Shown here one piece after another: positions 1-8,663 of a stretch of 64,000 bases of DNA. Made by a program: the position numbers and the translations under genes. A model generated the notes under the pieces. It saw only the letters and a program-made list of their open reading frames with translations, had not been told where the DNA came from and ran no database searches. The stretch is from contig JAFYYG010000066.1 in assembly GCA_017557625.1 (NCBI GenBank), forward strand, positions 1 to 64,000. Direction: 5' to 3'. Every line of letters starts with the position of its first letter. Positions within the stretch are counted from its first letter, which is position 1. This DNA comes from Muribaculaceae bacterium (GTDB lineage Bacteria; Bacteroidota; Bacteroidia; Bacteroidales; Muribaculaceae).

Positions 1-125
1 CCGCGCTGACGGCGGATGATGTTACCGGCCTTTGCGAATTGCCCACCAAAAAGTTTCACTCCGAGTCGCTTGCTGTGCGACTCACGTCCGTTCTTCGAAC
101 TACCTACACCTTTTTTATGTGCCAT
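1..125 (-). CDS. rpmA: 50S ribosomal protein L27 (3' part outside window)
   Basis: The reverse strand from the ATG at 125 reads [16 protein letters not shown], then [13 protein letters not shown], the invariant start of bacterial L27. L27 is a large-subunit protein whose N-terminal tail reaches the peptidyl-transferase centre. Only about 41 codons are in the window, because the gene runs off the left edge. It follows rplU by about 20 bases on the same strand, the usual rplU-rpmA order, so the two are almost certainly cotranscribed. There is no sign of the N-terminal extension that is cleaved in Firmicutes. Confidence 0.96.
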   Translation of the reverse strand, partial: MAHKKGVGSSKNGRESHSKRLGVKLFGGQFAKAGNIIRRQR

Positions 126-145
126 AATGAAATAGTTTTTAGGGG

Positions 146-466
146 TTAAGCAATTACATCTTTAATCACGAGCTCGGTGAAGTACTGACGGTGACCGTTC
201 AAGCGGCGATAGCCTTTGCGGCGTTTCTTCTTGAAGACAATCACGTGCTCTCCCTTAACGAGAGGCTGCTTAACTTCACACACTACTTTTGCGCCTTCAA
301 CGGTAGGCGCGCCAACTGTGATGGCACCGTCGGCATCCACGAGGAGGACCTTGCTGAATTCTACTGCATCGCCCTCGTTCTTCTCGTCGCCGAGATAGTG
401 AACAAACAATTTCTTGCCGGCCTCGGCTTTGAACTGCTGTCCCTGAATTTCTACAATTGCGTACAT
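146..466 (-). CDS. rplU: 50S ribosomal protein L21
   Basis: This 106-residue protein is the usual length for L21, which binds 23S rRNA in the large subunit. It starts [20 protein letters not shown], matching the family's opening beta strands. The C-terminal lysine/arginine-rich stretch ([17 protein letters not shown], about residues 78-94) is the conserved RNA-binding signature. It is the first gene of the rplU-rpmA pair and has a good Bacteroidetes-type promoter about 100 bases upstream. The ORFs on the opposite strand here are shadows. Confidence 0.97.
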   Translation of the reverse strand: MYAIVEIQGQQFKAEAGKKLFVHYLGDEKNEGDAVEFSKVLLVDADGAITVGAPTVEGAKVVCEVKQPLVKGEHVIVFKKKRRKGYRRLNGHRQYFTELVIKDVIA

Positions 467-563
467 TTAATAAATTGTATTATAAGGGTTTCCCCTTAGT
501 TAACCCGTACGGCGGCTCCAGTGTTTCGTGGAGCGCTTAGCTGAGCCTTTCGGAAAATCGGTG

Positions 564-595
564 CAAAGGTACTACAAAGTTTTGGAACCACCAAA
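564..595 (-). promoter_or_regulatory. Bacteroidetes-type promoter for rplU-rpmA
   Basis: Read on the minus strand, TTTG (592-595) is followed after 20 bases by TACCTTTG (564-571). This matches the -33/-7 consensus of the Bacteroidetes primary sigma factor. It predicts a transcript start near 557 and a leader of about 90 bases before rplU. Confidence 0.6.
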
Positions 596-606
596 GGTAA
601 TTTGCG

Positions 607-641
607 AAAAAAAGTGCATTTTTCAAAAAAACGCACTTTTT
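607..641 (-). terminator. Rho-independent terminator after the first PorU-like gene
   Basis: On the minus strand AAAAAGTGC and GCACTTTTT form a stem around an A/T-rich loop, and the 3' arm runs into a T tract. It lies about 30 bases beyond the stop of the gene ending at 672 and separates it from rplU. Confidence 0.6.
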
Positions 642-671
642 GCATGAATGTATAATGTGTTATGCTTGTGT

Positions 672-3600
672 TTATTGTATTTTCTGCTCTTCGGCGATGA
701 TTAAGGTCCCTATTGGTGTGCTTCCGTAGATGGTGCCGTTGTTGAACTTGCCGTAGAAAGTGTAAACACCCGCTGGCAGTCGTCCGCTCCATGAGTTGAG
801 ATTCCACTCGAACGGGAAAGCCTTCACATTTCCGCGCCACTTCATAACGCCCTGGCTGTCAAATAATTTAATGTCAACCGTTGGGGTGAAGTTGAGGTCG
901 GACGAGAAGTTGAACGTTGCCACATCTACTGCTGGCTCTTGTTCCACGGTGAGTTGAGCCTGCTGTGTGCTGCTCACGCCAAAGTTGAGAGAGCGTGTGG
1001 TCATGTTTCCAGCAATGTCATAGACGGTGTATTGTAGTGTGTGGTCGCCAGGCTCAAGCTCCAAGGGCATTTCTACAGTTAGCGTCTTTCCCTCGTTGCT
1101 CATTGATGAGTAAGCTTTCACGTTTGTGATGCTGGTCTTGCCACCGTCGAGCTTTAGGGTCATACTGTTGCCTATCGCTGCGTTCTGGTTGTTGAAGGCG
1201 TAGTCATCACTTGCAGTGATATAGAGTGTTGAAATCGGTCCCACAGTGTTGCATATCTCAAAGTCTTGCTCATTGTTGAAGTAGATGGCGTCAATGGTTG
1301 GTGGTGTGCTGTCGTGCACGGTAAGCGCATTGGTTTCAGAGTAGCTGTTGAGAATGATTTTTTCGAAGGTGCCGTTAACCATATCGTTGCTGTTGTCGCG
1401 GTGTGCATATACCGACATCAGTCCCATTGCTCCGGGATTGAGGGTGTAACGAGGGATATAGGCTCTTCCAATAAAGATGCCATTTTCCACTCTTCCGCTC
1501 ACCTCAGTAAGCAATCTTCGCGGGAAGAAGATGTCTCGGTTGTTGTAGGTGGTCTCTTTCTTCTTGTAGTCGTAGATTGAGAGTGTTGCGTCGCCATTGA
1601 ATGTCTCGTCCACAGCCGATCCATCGGGGGTCATTACTTGAGCCTCAACGGTGACTTGCTGCAGTGCGCCAGAGGAGATATTGCTGCTGCCAACTGCCTT
1701 GCCGTTGATTTTGGTGATTTTGAATAATGGTTTGGGATAATAAACATTCATTGCTGGGTCGCCCAAAAGTGAGAACATCATCTTGTTGTAGGCCGTTGCA
1801 GTGCCGAACGACTGCTTGCACAGCATGTAGGCTTCTCCCAGAGTGGTCATGCGGCCTTTGTTGTTGTAGCAGAAAAGGTTGGTCACGAATGCTTTGTTGA
1901 GAGCGTCGTTGCCGGTGGCGTAGGCCGAACGTGTTGCTGCAAGCATTGCAATGGCTCCTCCAGTGGGATGGTGGAACATTATTTCCATGAGTCCTCGCTG
2001 GTTGCCGTCATATCGTGCCACATCGCAGCATGCGGTGGTGATGATTGGCAGGTGTGGGTAAGATGCGTTTTTGGCCTCGTTGGTGGTCCACAGGTTCACT
2101 TCTTTGGTGAGAGAAGTGGGATTGGCATGCCCCACGTAGGTCATAAAGAATTGTCCGTCCTCGAGCAGCGAGTTCATGCTCTTGCGACCTTCAAGGAGGA
2201 ATCCTGATGAGGGGTCTTTAGAAAATTGATTGACATAAACCTTGTTGCTGATAAACCCTGTATTTAGGTCATTGCTGATGAGGTTTACAATTCCTTCGGC
2301 TTGGCTCTCGTGCATGAATGTTTCGGTTGATGGGTCTTCGGGGGGGCCATAAACATAGTCGGCGACAAAGAGCGCGTTGTTTCGCCAGGACCCAAAGTCG
2401 GGGTAGTTGACGTAGTTAAGAAGTTTGTTGACATCGGTCTCCGCTTCTTCTACCGAGGCGCTTGGTATGCGTCCCACTCCCAGTCGCAGCAGGTCGCTTG
2501 CGGTATTAGCACCTGAGTTGTCGTCAAGAAATCCAAAGAAGTCGTCGCTCACAAAGCTGTTGTTCTCATCGTTGCTTACAATCGACTCGTAGGTTATGAT
2601 ATTGCATGGGTTCTTGGCTAGCAGCTGGCGGTTGTCGTATGAGCCCGAACCAAACATGAGCAGATATTTAAACTTGCCATCGGTGTCGCGGTCGTAGAAC
2701 ATCTTGTTCATCAGTCTGATAGCCATGGGGTCGGGGGTGCCGCTTGAGAACTCGTTGAAGATGTTCTGCTGGTCGAGCACGTGCACCAACAAGTTGTCGT
2801 TGTCGCGGTGCATCTGCGCCACGATCTCGGCTTGTGGCAGTAGTTTCTCGCAGGTGACGATTACCATGTCGGGGACTGCCATTCCGTGGATATTTTGATT
2901 ATCGATATGCTCAAATCCCGCGATTTTCTTCAGTTTTTTGCTGGGGTTAAAGGCGATGAATTGTGTGTAGTCTGTGGCGTGTGGTGGCGTGAAGCCTTTA
3001 ATCCCGTCTTTTAGGTTTATGGTGTAGTTCTTGGGCTCTTTAGGGTTGTCGATGTTCCATAACTGTACGTTGGTGATGGCTCCATCGATGGCTATGATGT
3101 CTTTTGTCGACACATTGTTGAAGCCCATTCGCAGCTGATTGTCGGGGGCGTAACTTAGCGAGTTGTTGTGGTAGTATGTAATAAGGCAGTAGTCAAGTCT
3201 TGCCCAGCTGTAAGCGATTGCGGCAGTGATGCCCACTGTTATGTTGCCTGTTGCTGGCATGCTGGCTCCGTTCTGGCCTCTGACGGTAACCACTGGACTG
3301 ACGGTATTGTAGAATACATATTCCGACGAGGAGCTGTAAATCTTCGACTCTTGGTTGGTTAGACTTATATTGTTGTCATTGACGTTTAGAGTGAGATATG
3401 AGACGTTTTTGCTTTTGACAGCGGCGCGTGGGTTGACGATTATTGCCGAGTCGCCACAGAGCTTTGTCAGCGAGTAGGGTATTGTGATGGTGCCGTTGTT
3501 TATTTTCTCGCCAAGGAATTCCTTGCCCGACTGTGAGGCCGATGTCAATTCCTGCTCATGGTGGAAATAGTCGAGACTCGAATTTCTTATGTAAGAGCCT

Positions 3601-4076
3601 GTGATGCTATAATTTAGTGTGAGAGGTTGGCGTGGTGAGTTCTCACTCTCGGTAAGGAAATAATAGCCTGCTGTTGAGCAGCTGTTCATGTCGCGTGTGA
3701 AATGTGGGTTGGTGGTAGGTGTCTCTATAGTATATTCCACTGGTCCGCAGGCATAGAAGCACAGTTTTTCATTAGTCAAAATGCATGGCACTTCCTGTAA
3801 ATCGTCAACAGCTTTTCCGTCAAGCACCTCATTTATGGGGTGTCCGCCAGTGCCGTATATATTCACTTTTTGCGGGTTGGTGAACCCCATCTGCTTAAGC
3901 TCGCTGAAGGTGATTTCGTATATTCCATCTTCGGGGATGGCGATTTTCACCCATTTGCCCCTGTTGAGTTTCGATGTTGTGGCATAGTTCTTAGAGGGAA
4001 ATGCCTTAGCGCTGCCAATGCCCGCAACAAAAAGGGCAATGACACACAAAACGTTGAATAAAAGTCGTTTATTCAT
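672..4076 (-). CDS. PorU-like C25 (gingipain-family) cysteine peptidase, paralogue 1
   Basis: About 1,134 residues. I start at the ATG giving MNKRLLFNVLCVIALFVAG, a clean signal peptide; an ATG four codons upstream is less likely. The N-terminal region (GKWVKIAIPEDGIYEI, then the conserved IYGTGG and DDLQEVP stretches) matches PorU, the T9SS sortase that cleaves C-terminal sorting domains and attaches cargo to anionic LPS. The C25 domain lies at about residues 400-760. The catalytic His is about residue 650 (TYVGHAN) and the catalytic Cys about 684 (TTACCDVARYD). Ig-like and C-terminal beta regions follow, ending in a PAGVYTFYGKF-type strand. It is closely similar to the gene at 11056-14481 and more distant from the canonical PorU at 15820-19275. 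Its role could be a sortase with different cargo or a secreted peptidase. Family assignment is firm; sortase function is inferred. Confidence 0.85.
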   Translation of the reverse strand: MNKRLLFNVLCVIALFVAGIGSAKAFPSKNYATTSKLNRGKWVKIAIPEDGIYEITFSELKQMGFTNPQKVNIYGTGGHPINEVLDGKAVDDLQEVPCILTNEKLCFYACGPVEYTIETPTTNPHFTRDMNSCSTAGYYFLTESENSPRQPLTLNYSITGSYIRNSSLDYFHHEQELTSASQSGKEFLGEKINNGTITIPYSLTKLCGDSAIIVNPRAAVKSKNVSYLTLNVNDNNISLTNQESKIYSSSSEYVFYNTVSPVVTVRGQNGASMPATGNITVGITAAIAYSWARLDYCLITYYHNNSLSYAPDNQLRMGFNNVSTKDIIAIDGAITNVQLWNIDNPKEPKNYTINLKDGIKGFTPPHATDYTQFIAFNPSKKLKKIAGFEHIDNQNIHGMAVPDMVIVTCEKLLPQAEIVAQMHRDNDNLLVHVLDQQNIFNEFSSGTPDPMAIRLMNKMFYDRDTDGKFKYLLMFGSGSYDNRQLLAKNPCNIITYESIVSNDENNSFVSDDFFGFLDDNSGANTASDLLRLGVGRIPSASVEEAETDVNKLLNYVNYPDFGSWRNNALFVADYVYGPPEDPSTETFMHESQAEGIVNLISNDLNTGFISNKVYVNQFSKDPSSGFLLEGRKSMNSLLEDGQFFMTYVGHANPTSLTKEVNLWTTNEAKNASYPHLPIITTACCDVARYDGNQRGLMEIMFHHPTGGAIAMLAATRSAYATGNDALNKAFVTNLFCYNNKGRMTTLGEAYMLCKQSFGTATAYNKMMFSLLGDPAMNVYYPKPLFKITKINGKAVGSSNISSGALQQVTVEAQVMTPDGSAVDETFNGDATLSIYDYKKKETTYNNRDIFFPRRLLTEVSGRVENGIFIGRAYIPRYTLNPGAMGLMSVYAHRDNSNDMVNGTFEKIILNSYSETNALTVHDSTPPTIDAIYFNNEQDFEICNTVGPISTLYITASDDYAFNNQNAAIGNSMTLKLDGGKTSITNVKAYSSMSNEGKTLTVEMPLELEPGDHTLQYTVYDIAGNMTTRSLNFGVSSTQQAQLTVEQEPAVDVATFNFSSDLNFTPTVDIKLFDSQGVMKWRGNVKAFPFEWNLNSWSGRLPAGVYTFYGKFNNGTIYGSTPIGTLIIAEEQKIQ

Positions 4077-4185
4077 GATGATATGCAATATGTGTGTTTG
4101 TGTGTTTTTAAATACATTATATATAATAACGCAAAAAATGGCTGTTTATTGTCATTGATGAATTTCTCTCAAGCACATAAAGTGC

Positions 4186-4218
4186 AAAAAAGTCAGACGC
4201 CTCATAAAGAAGCGTCTG
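4186..4218 (-). terminator. Rho-independent terminator after the M6 protease / small lipoprotein genes
   Basis: On the minus strand CAGACGC pairs with GCGTCTG around an 11-base loop and is followed by ACTTTTTT. It sits just beyond the stop at 4273, so the small ORF and the protease upstream of it probably end here as one transcript. Confidence 0.65.
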
Positions 4219-4272
4219 CAAGAGATTGCGGAGAAGATGTTTATGAATATGAGCGCAGCAAAACAGTTGACA

Positions 4273-4461
4273 CTAATGATTTGCGTTGGCGGGTACTGCC
4301 GCGTCGCGATAATCATCGCCACCGTCACTGGTACTCACCGCCTCGTCACTGAACGACTCCGATTTTGATTCAGGAATGGAAGAATCTGGTCCATACACAG
4401 CAGGAAATACGCATGCTGTCATTCCAAATAAGGCACCTGCTGCGACAAACGTCCGCACCAT
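4273..4461 (-). CDS. Small putative lipoprotein
   Basis: This 62-residue ORF starts 26 bases after the stop of the M6 protease and ends just before a terminator, so it is probably the last gene of that transcript. The N-terminus is hydrophobic with a lipobox-like end (ALFGMTAC, Cys at residue 17), followed by VFPAVYGP and a Ser/Asp/Glu-rich tail. Bacteroidales genomes carry many tiny lipoproteins with a Cys near a YGP motif, and their function is unknown to me. The start is uncertain: the frame stays open upstream with a lysine pair (YKKW), but I see no ATG there. No domain is recognised. Confidence 0.5.
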   Translation of the reverse strand: MVRTFVAAGALFGMTACVFPAVYGPDSSIPESKSESFSDEAVSTSDGGDDYRDAAVPANANH

Positions 4462-4487
4462 CCATTTCTTGTAATGATAATTTGTGA

Positions 4488-7400
4488 TTAATTGTCTCCT
4501 AAGAGATAGTTGTAGAGTTGAGTCACATCGGCTGCGGTGACTGAGCCGTCGCCGTTGAGGTCGCTGGTGTTGAGATAGGTCTCGTCGCCATTGAGCAGGT
4601 AGTTGTAGAGAGCGGTGATGTCGGCAGCGGTGACCTGTCCATCGCAGTTCACGTCAAGAGGTGAAGAATGTGCCAAGCTAACAGAAGCGACATTGCTCCA
4701 GGGGCTTACGTTGCCGTCGCCATAGACAGCCCTCACTTGGCACAAATAGTCTGCGCTCTCCACGAGGTCGGTCACTGGGTATGACAGACCTTCTATTCCC
4801 GATATTATCATGCTTGTGGCGTCTCCATCGATGTTAGCCGCCTTTGCCCCAGAGCTAATAAGAGCCCGTGCATCTCCCGAATATATCTCAATGCCGGTGA
4901 TGATAGGACGCTTGGCTTTGGCAAAAGTGGCGAATTTCACCTTCTGGTCGGCGGTTTTTGCGGCATCAAACAGAATGACGTATTCTCCCACGGTGTCGTT
5001 AGGAAGGACTATCTTCTGGCTGCTCTCGCCGCAGCTGATCACCATGTACACGTCTTGGTCGCCAGGGTAGGGCATTGCAGTGAAGTGGACGGTGAGGAGT
5101 CCTGTCTTGTCGGTCAGGTCAAGAGCGGGAGATGTGATGTTGCCATTATAATTTGCTGTACCAAGCCTCAGTCCGCCAGTATATTGATAGACATATTTTC
5201 CTGTCCAGCCAGCGTTGTTCATGTAGTTGTTGAGCTTGCTGGCGATATTGGTGGTGCTGGTGGTGGTGCATTTCGACATATCTTCCTCAATGAGCAGTTG
5301 CGGAGTGGCTTTCTCTTTAAGGTCAACCTTTAGCGTGTAGCTCGATGCAGGCTCTTTTAGAAGCGTATCGCTCCAGTGAGCTACAAACGAGGTGGCGGTC
5401 ACGTCGGTGGCGGCAAGCATCACTGGCATCTCGTCGGTGGTAGCGAGCAGCTGCACCTCGGTGGCGTTGCTCCACTCGCTCTCAATCTTAGTGTCGTAGA
5501 TTGCCTTCACCTGATATTCATAATCTCTCATGGGGTACAGGTCGGTGACAAGATAGGTGGTGTCGGTAATGCCGGTGATAGTGCGGGCGAAGGCGTCGCC
5601 ACTTTCCGATACAGCCCTCAATGAGTTGCCGTTTAGGATGCCGCGTGCGTCACCAGTGTAGATGTCGATGCTGTTGACAATCACCGGAGCGCCTTTTGCG
5701 GTGGCGAATTTCACCTTTTGGGCTGTGGCGGCATTAGCGTCAAGCAGCATGAAAAATTCCTGCTGGTCGACAGTCATAACATTGACCTTTTGGGTTGAGA
5801 CAGAGCCACAACTCACAGTGAGCAGAGCCGACTCGGTAGCGTCGGCAGGCAAGCTGGCGGTGAAGCGCACGGTGAGCAAGGGGTCATGCTCTTTCAGGTT
5901 AATGCCTGGTGAAGTGAGATAGCCAGCATTGGCAACCTTTCCGATTCTGATGCCACCCACCGACTCATAGACATAGCTTCCCGTCCAGCCGGTGGTGTCC
6001 ATGTAGTTGTTCAGTGATTTGGAGATGCTCGAGGTGCCCTCTTGGGTACACTTGCTCATCGTCTCATGGATGATATGATCGCAAGTGGTGCGGGGCTTCT
6101 CTATCACCTTGAGGGTGTAGGTGGCGGTGGTGCCCTCAATGCCGGGGTCGCTCCAATGGGCGCGGAACGAGCGCATGTCGATCTGCGACGGGGCAACAGT
6201 GGTGGGAGCGGCAACAGTTGGGCTATTGATATAGCTAAACGACACCGTTCCGTCACTGTTCTTGGTGATATTGGCAATCTGGCGGTTAATAAAGCCTCCT
6301 TGATAAACCATGGCAGCCGGTGATGACACGTCATTTAAAGTTGTGTTGCTGTTATAAGGCCACAGGTCGCCAGCATTATTGTCTTTCTTGCCATCACAAG
6401 GGATAATAGTCATGCGCTCATGGTCGTTGCCATCTAAGAAAGTATTAACAATGTTTTCAGCCCAATAACGGTCATTAATATCGATATAAGTAATCATCAG
6501 CCCAGCAGCAGGAAGGTATTCATCCCAACCAGTCTTTTGTCGATTCTCGACAATATAATACTCCCTCTTGTTGGGTTGGTGAGGATTAAGGATTTTTACA
6601 GCTTCTCCCCAATTTGAGTTGGAGTCAAGGATATATTTTTTTGTGGATGATGCTATAGTAGTCGATTTCCACCCCATAAACTCTTTCTCGTAGGCTGTAT
6701 AATTGCAAGGGGTTTTTGAACTATTAAGATAGCTACCACTATGCATAATGTCCCATTGACCCATACCATAATTGCCCGTATATGCCACATCATAAAAGTC
6801 AGGCAAACCTAAAGCGTGACCAAACTCGTGGCACATTGTACCTATGCCGTCATGATATTCAACAAGATTACTATTAAATTTTATTGCGGCTCGCTCACAA
6901 GTAGTCACATATTTATCGATTTTAATACCATCTAATGTCAATACATTAGCATAGTCGGTTTCTGACAGATAGTATTGATGAGGCCATATTGTGTTTTCAC
7001 TACCGCCATTAGCTTGTCCAAGACCAGCATAAATAATAGCAATAGCATCACAATATCCATCTCCATTGTAATCGTATTGCGTGAAGTCTATTTCGCTGTC
7101 AAGCGCAGTACAGGCCTCGACAATCATCTCACCTATAGCCTTAGAATTCTCAACTGGAGCATCTGAATCATCTCCTCCGTAATAGGCAACATTATTAATA
7201 GTTGTATATGGTCCAAACACATCAAATTGTGGTGTGAAATCACCATTCGATTGGTCTGCAAAATATTGTGCCACACTCTTGTCCATTGTGCAAAAATGGC
7301 TCTCATACTGTGTTTTTGGGTTCTTGTTAGTAAACTTTTTGTTAGTGAACTGCACTAATATCACTGGCACTCTTGGAGACCCGTGAACAGGGAAGTCGGG

Positions 7401-7787
7401 ACTTGTTCCAACCTTGAACGTCTCTCCTCTTTTACTCTGTAATTTCCTGACAAGAAAGACTTTAGTCTCTCCGCTGTTCCAAGACAGCCTGCTCTTTGTC
7501 GCTGAGATAAAAGCAAGTTCCCTCTCGGTGCGGCTGCCTACGTTGTGAGCCACCACATTGGTCATACCGTCAATGGAACGGTAGCAGTAAGCTCCGCTCT
7601 TCGATTTCTCAACCATAAGGCTGTCGGTGGTCAAGTAGGCATTTAAATGCTCATCTCCAACGATAAGCAATGTCAACTGCGACCCATCAGGCTGAGTCAC
7701 AGTGTATGTTGCGCCAGGCATCGCTGGCACCGCGTGCAGCACAAATGGCAATGTCGCAAGCATGCATAGTAGAAGTTTTTTAATCAT
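4488..7787 (-). CDS. Secreted M6-family metalloprotease with two jelly-roll modules and dockerin-like tail
   Basis: 1,099 residues. The signal peptide is MIKKLLLCMLATLPFVLHAV. The peptidase domain (about 25-520) holds the zinc motif HEFGHALGLPD, with His320, Glu321 and His324 as catalytic and metal residues and Asp330 as the likely third ligand, as in the immune-inhibitor-A (M6) family. Two repeated modules follow (about 570-730 and 815-960), each with an MSKCT...LNNYM...GWTG pattern and a TSPxxxL core. They resemble the cleaved-adhesin / choice-of-anchor J fold. Each is accompanied by a fibronectin-like region. The C-terminus carries two calcium-loop repeats (DVNCDGQVTAADITALYNYL and DLNGDGSVTAADVTQLYNYL), typical of dockerin type I repeats. 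It is probably an exported protease acting on host or dietary protein. No cohesin was seen in the window. Confidence 0.88.
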   Translation of the reverse strand: MIKKLLLCMLATLPFVLHAVPAMPGATYTVTQPDGSQLTLLIVGDEHLNAYLTTDSLMVEKSKSGAYCYRSIDGMTNVVAHNVGSRTERELAFISATKSRLSWNSGETKVFLVRKLQSKRGETFKVGTSPDFPVHGSPRVPVILVQFTNKKFTNKNPKTQYESHFCTMDKSVAQYFADQSNGDFTPQFDVFGPYTTINNVAYYGGDDSDAPVENSKAIGEMIVEACTALDSEIDFTQYDYNGDGYCDAIAIIYAGLGQANGGSENTIWPHQYYLSETDYANVLTLDGIKIDKYVTTCERAAIKFNSNLVEYHDGIGTMCHEFGHALGLPDFYDVAYTGNYGMGQWDIMHSGSYLNSSKTPCNYTAYEKEFMGWKSTTIASSTKKYILDSNSNWGEAVKILNPHQPNKREYYIVENRQKTGWDEYLPAAGLMITYIDINDRYWAENIVNTFLDGNDHERMTIIPCDGKKDNNAGDLWPYNSNTTLNDVSSPAAMVYQGGFINRQIANITKNSDGTVSFSYINSPTVAAPTTVAPSQIDMRSFRAHWSDPGIEGTTATYTLKVIEKPRTTCDHIIHETMSKCTQEGTSSISKSLNNYMDTTGWTGSYVYESVGGIRIGKVANAGYLTSPGINLKEHDPLLTVRFTASLPADATESALLTVSCGSVSTQKVNVMTVDQQEFFMLLDANAATAQKVKFATAKGAPVIVNSIDIYTGDARGILNGNSLRAVSESGDAFARTITGITDTTYLVTDLYPMRDYEYQVKAIYDTKIESEWSNATEVQLLATTDEMPVMLAATDVTATSFVAHWSDTLLKEPASSYTLKVDLKEKATPQLLIEEDMSKCTTTSTTNIASKLNNYMNNAGWTGKYVYQYTGGLRLGTANYNGNITSPALDLTDKTGLLTVHFTAMPYPGDQDVYMVISCGESSQKIVLPNDTVGEYVILFDAAKTADQKVKFATFAKAKRPIITGIEIYSGDARALISSGAKAANIDGDATSMIISGIEGLSYPVTDLVESADYLCQVRAVYGDGNVSPWSNVASVSLAHSSPLDVNCDGQVTAADITALYNYLLNGDETYLNTSDLNGDGSVTAADVTQLYNYLLGDN

Positions 7788-7839
7788 AATGTTTTTTTTG
7801 TTTATAAAAAGAACTTGAAATCATTTATGTTTACTTTCA

Positions 7840-8252
7840 TCATATAAATGTCTTATCCCTTCTTTTTACTATCCTTCTCACAATGATTATGCTTACCTCG
7901 TAGAGGCCGTACATGGGCAGTGACACGAGACAGAGAGTGAAAAGGTCAGGAGGGGTGATGATTGCCGCCACGAGGGCTATTACGATTATGGCATGACGGC
8001 GATAGTGCGCCATCGTGTCACTGGTGAGGACACCCATTTTGGCAAGGAAGAAGGAGATGACAGGGATCTGGAACACCAGTCCCAGCATAAAGGTCAGAGA
8101 AGTGAAGGTGGAGATATAGGATGATATGTTGATTTGGTTCACCACACTGGCATCCACCTGGTAGGTGCCGCGGCAATGATGCGAAAGAGCATCTTGCGAA
8201 ACACCTCAAGATGCCCTCCGAAGGTCATCATGCCTCCGTTGTCGCTGCTCAT
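7840..8252 (-). pseudogene. tatC: tatC pseudogene with large internal deletion
   Basis: From the ATG at 8252 the reverse strand encodes an N-terminus typical of TatC (MTFGGHLEVFRKMLFRIIAA), the Sec-independent translocase membrane subunit. After about 25 codons it switches, out of frame, to the C-terminal part. That part begins GTYQVDASVVNQINISSYI near 8169 and continues through YRRHAIIVIALVAAIITPP to the stop at 7840. Intact TatC of this group has about 250-280 residues, so well over 100 residues in the middle, including several membrane helices, are missing. The two halves are offset by two bases (8252 to 8157 is 95 bases), so no full protein can be made. The open frame from the GTG at 8157 is a remnant only. 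No tatA/tatB is visible nearby. Confidence 0.85.
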
Positions 8253-8640
8253 TGCTCCTGTGCGCTCTCCTGATGTCGCACTCTGGACATCTCACTTTTT
8301 TTGTCTTCGATGCAGATGGCTGGTTGTAAATACTGTCATTGTTTTCTGCGATTATTTCTTCTGTTGGAGTTTGAATACTTGTCTGTTCTTCAATTGTACT
8401 TGTATCTTGTTTTGGGGAATCGACAGAAGTCTGCTCTGGTATCGCAGTAATGGATGGGTTTCTTGTTTCTTGCTCATTAGTCACAGTGACCTTATTGTTT
8501 GTGGCTGTTTTATGGCTTTTTTGAGAAACCTTGTTGCGTGACTTGCGTTTTTTTTGCATTGCCATCATTTGATTCCCAGCGTCAACTGCTCCTGTGAGAA
8601 TCATTATAGCAAGCAGAAGAATAGAAAATAATCGTTTCAT
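8206..8640 (-). CDS. Hypothetical secreted Thr/Ser-rich protein, tail overlapping tatC relic
   Basis: 144 residues. A signal peptide (MKRLFSILLLAIMILTGAVDA) is followed by a basic stretch (about residues 28-45) and a low-complexity Thr/Glu/Ser/Gln region. The end of the protein, about 25 residues (RRAHRSNEQRQRRHDD), is encoded across the upstream flank and the start of the tatC relic in another frame. It may therefore be an accidental extension, with the original C-terminus lost. It starts 23 bases after the stop of the gene ending at 8664 and could be cotranscribed with it. No domain is recognised. It may be a decaying gene. Confidence 0.5.
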   Translation of the reverse strand: MKRLFSILLLAIMILTGAVDAGNQMMAMQKKRKSRNKVSQKSHKTATNNKVTVTNEQETRNPSITAIPEQTSVDSPKQDTSTIEEQTSIQTPTEEIIAENNDSIYNQPSASKTKKVRCPECDIRRAHRSNEQRQRRHDDLRRAS

Positions 8641-8663
8641 GAGCCGATGATGTTGATAAAAAG

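Noticed and set aside
7840-8157. Open frame from GTG at 8157 read as a complete small membrane protein
   Set aside because: It is the C-terminal part of TatC; the N-terminus is found just upstream in another frame, so it is a pseudogene remnant.
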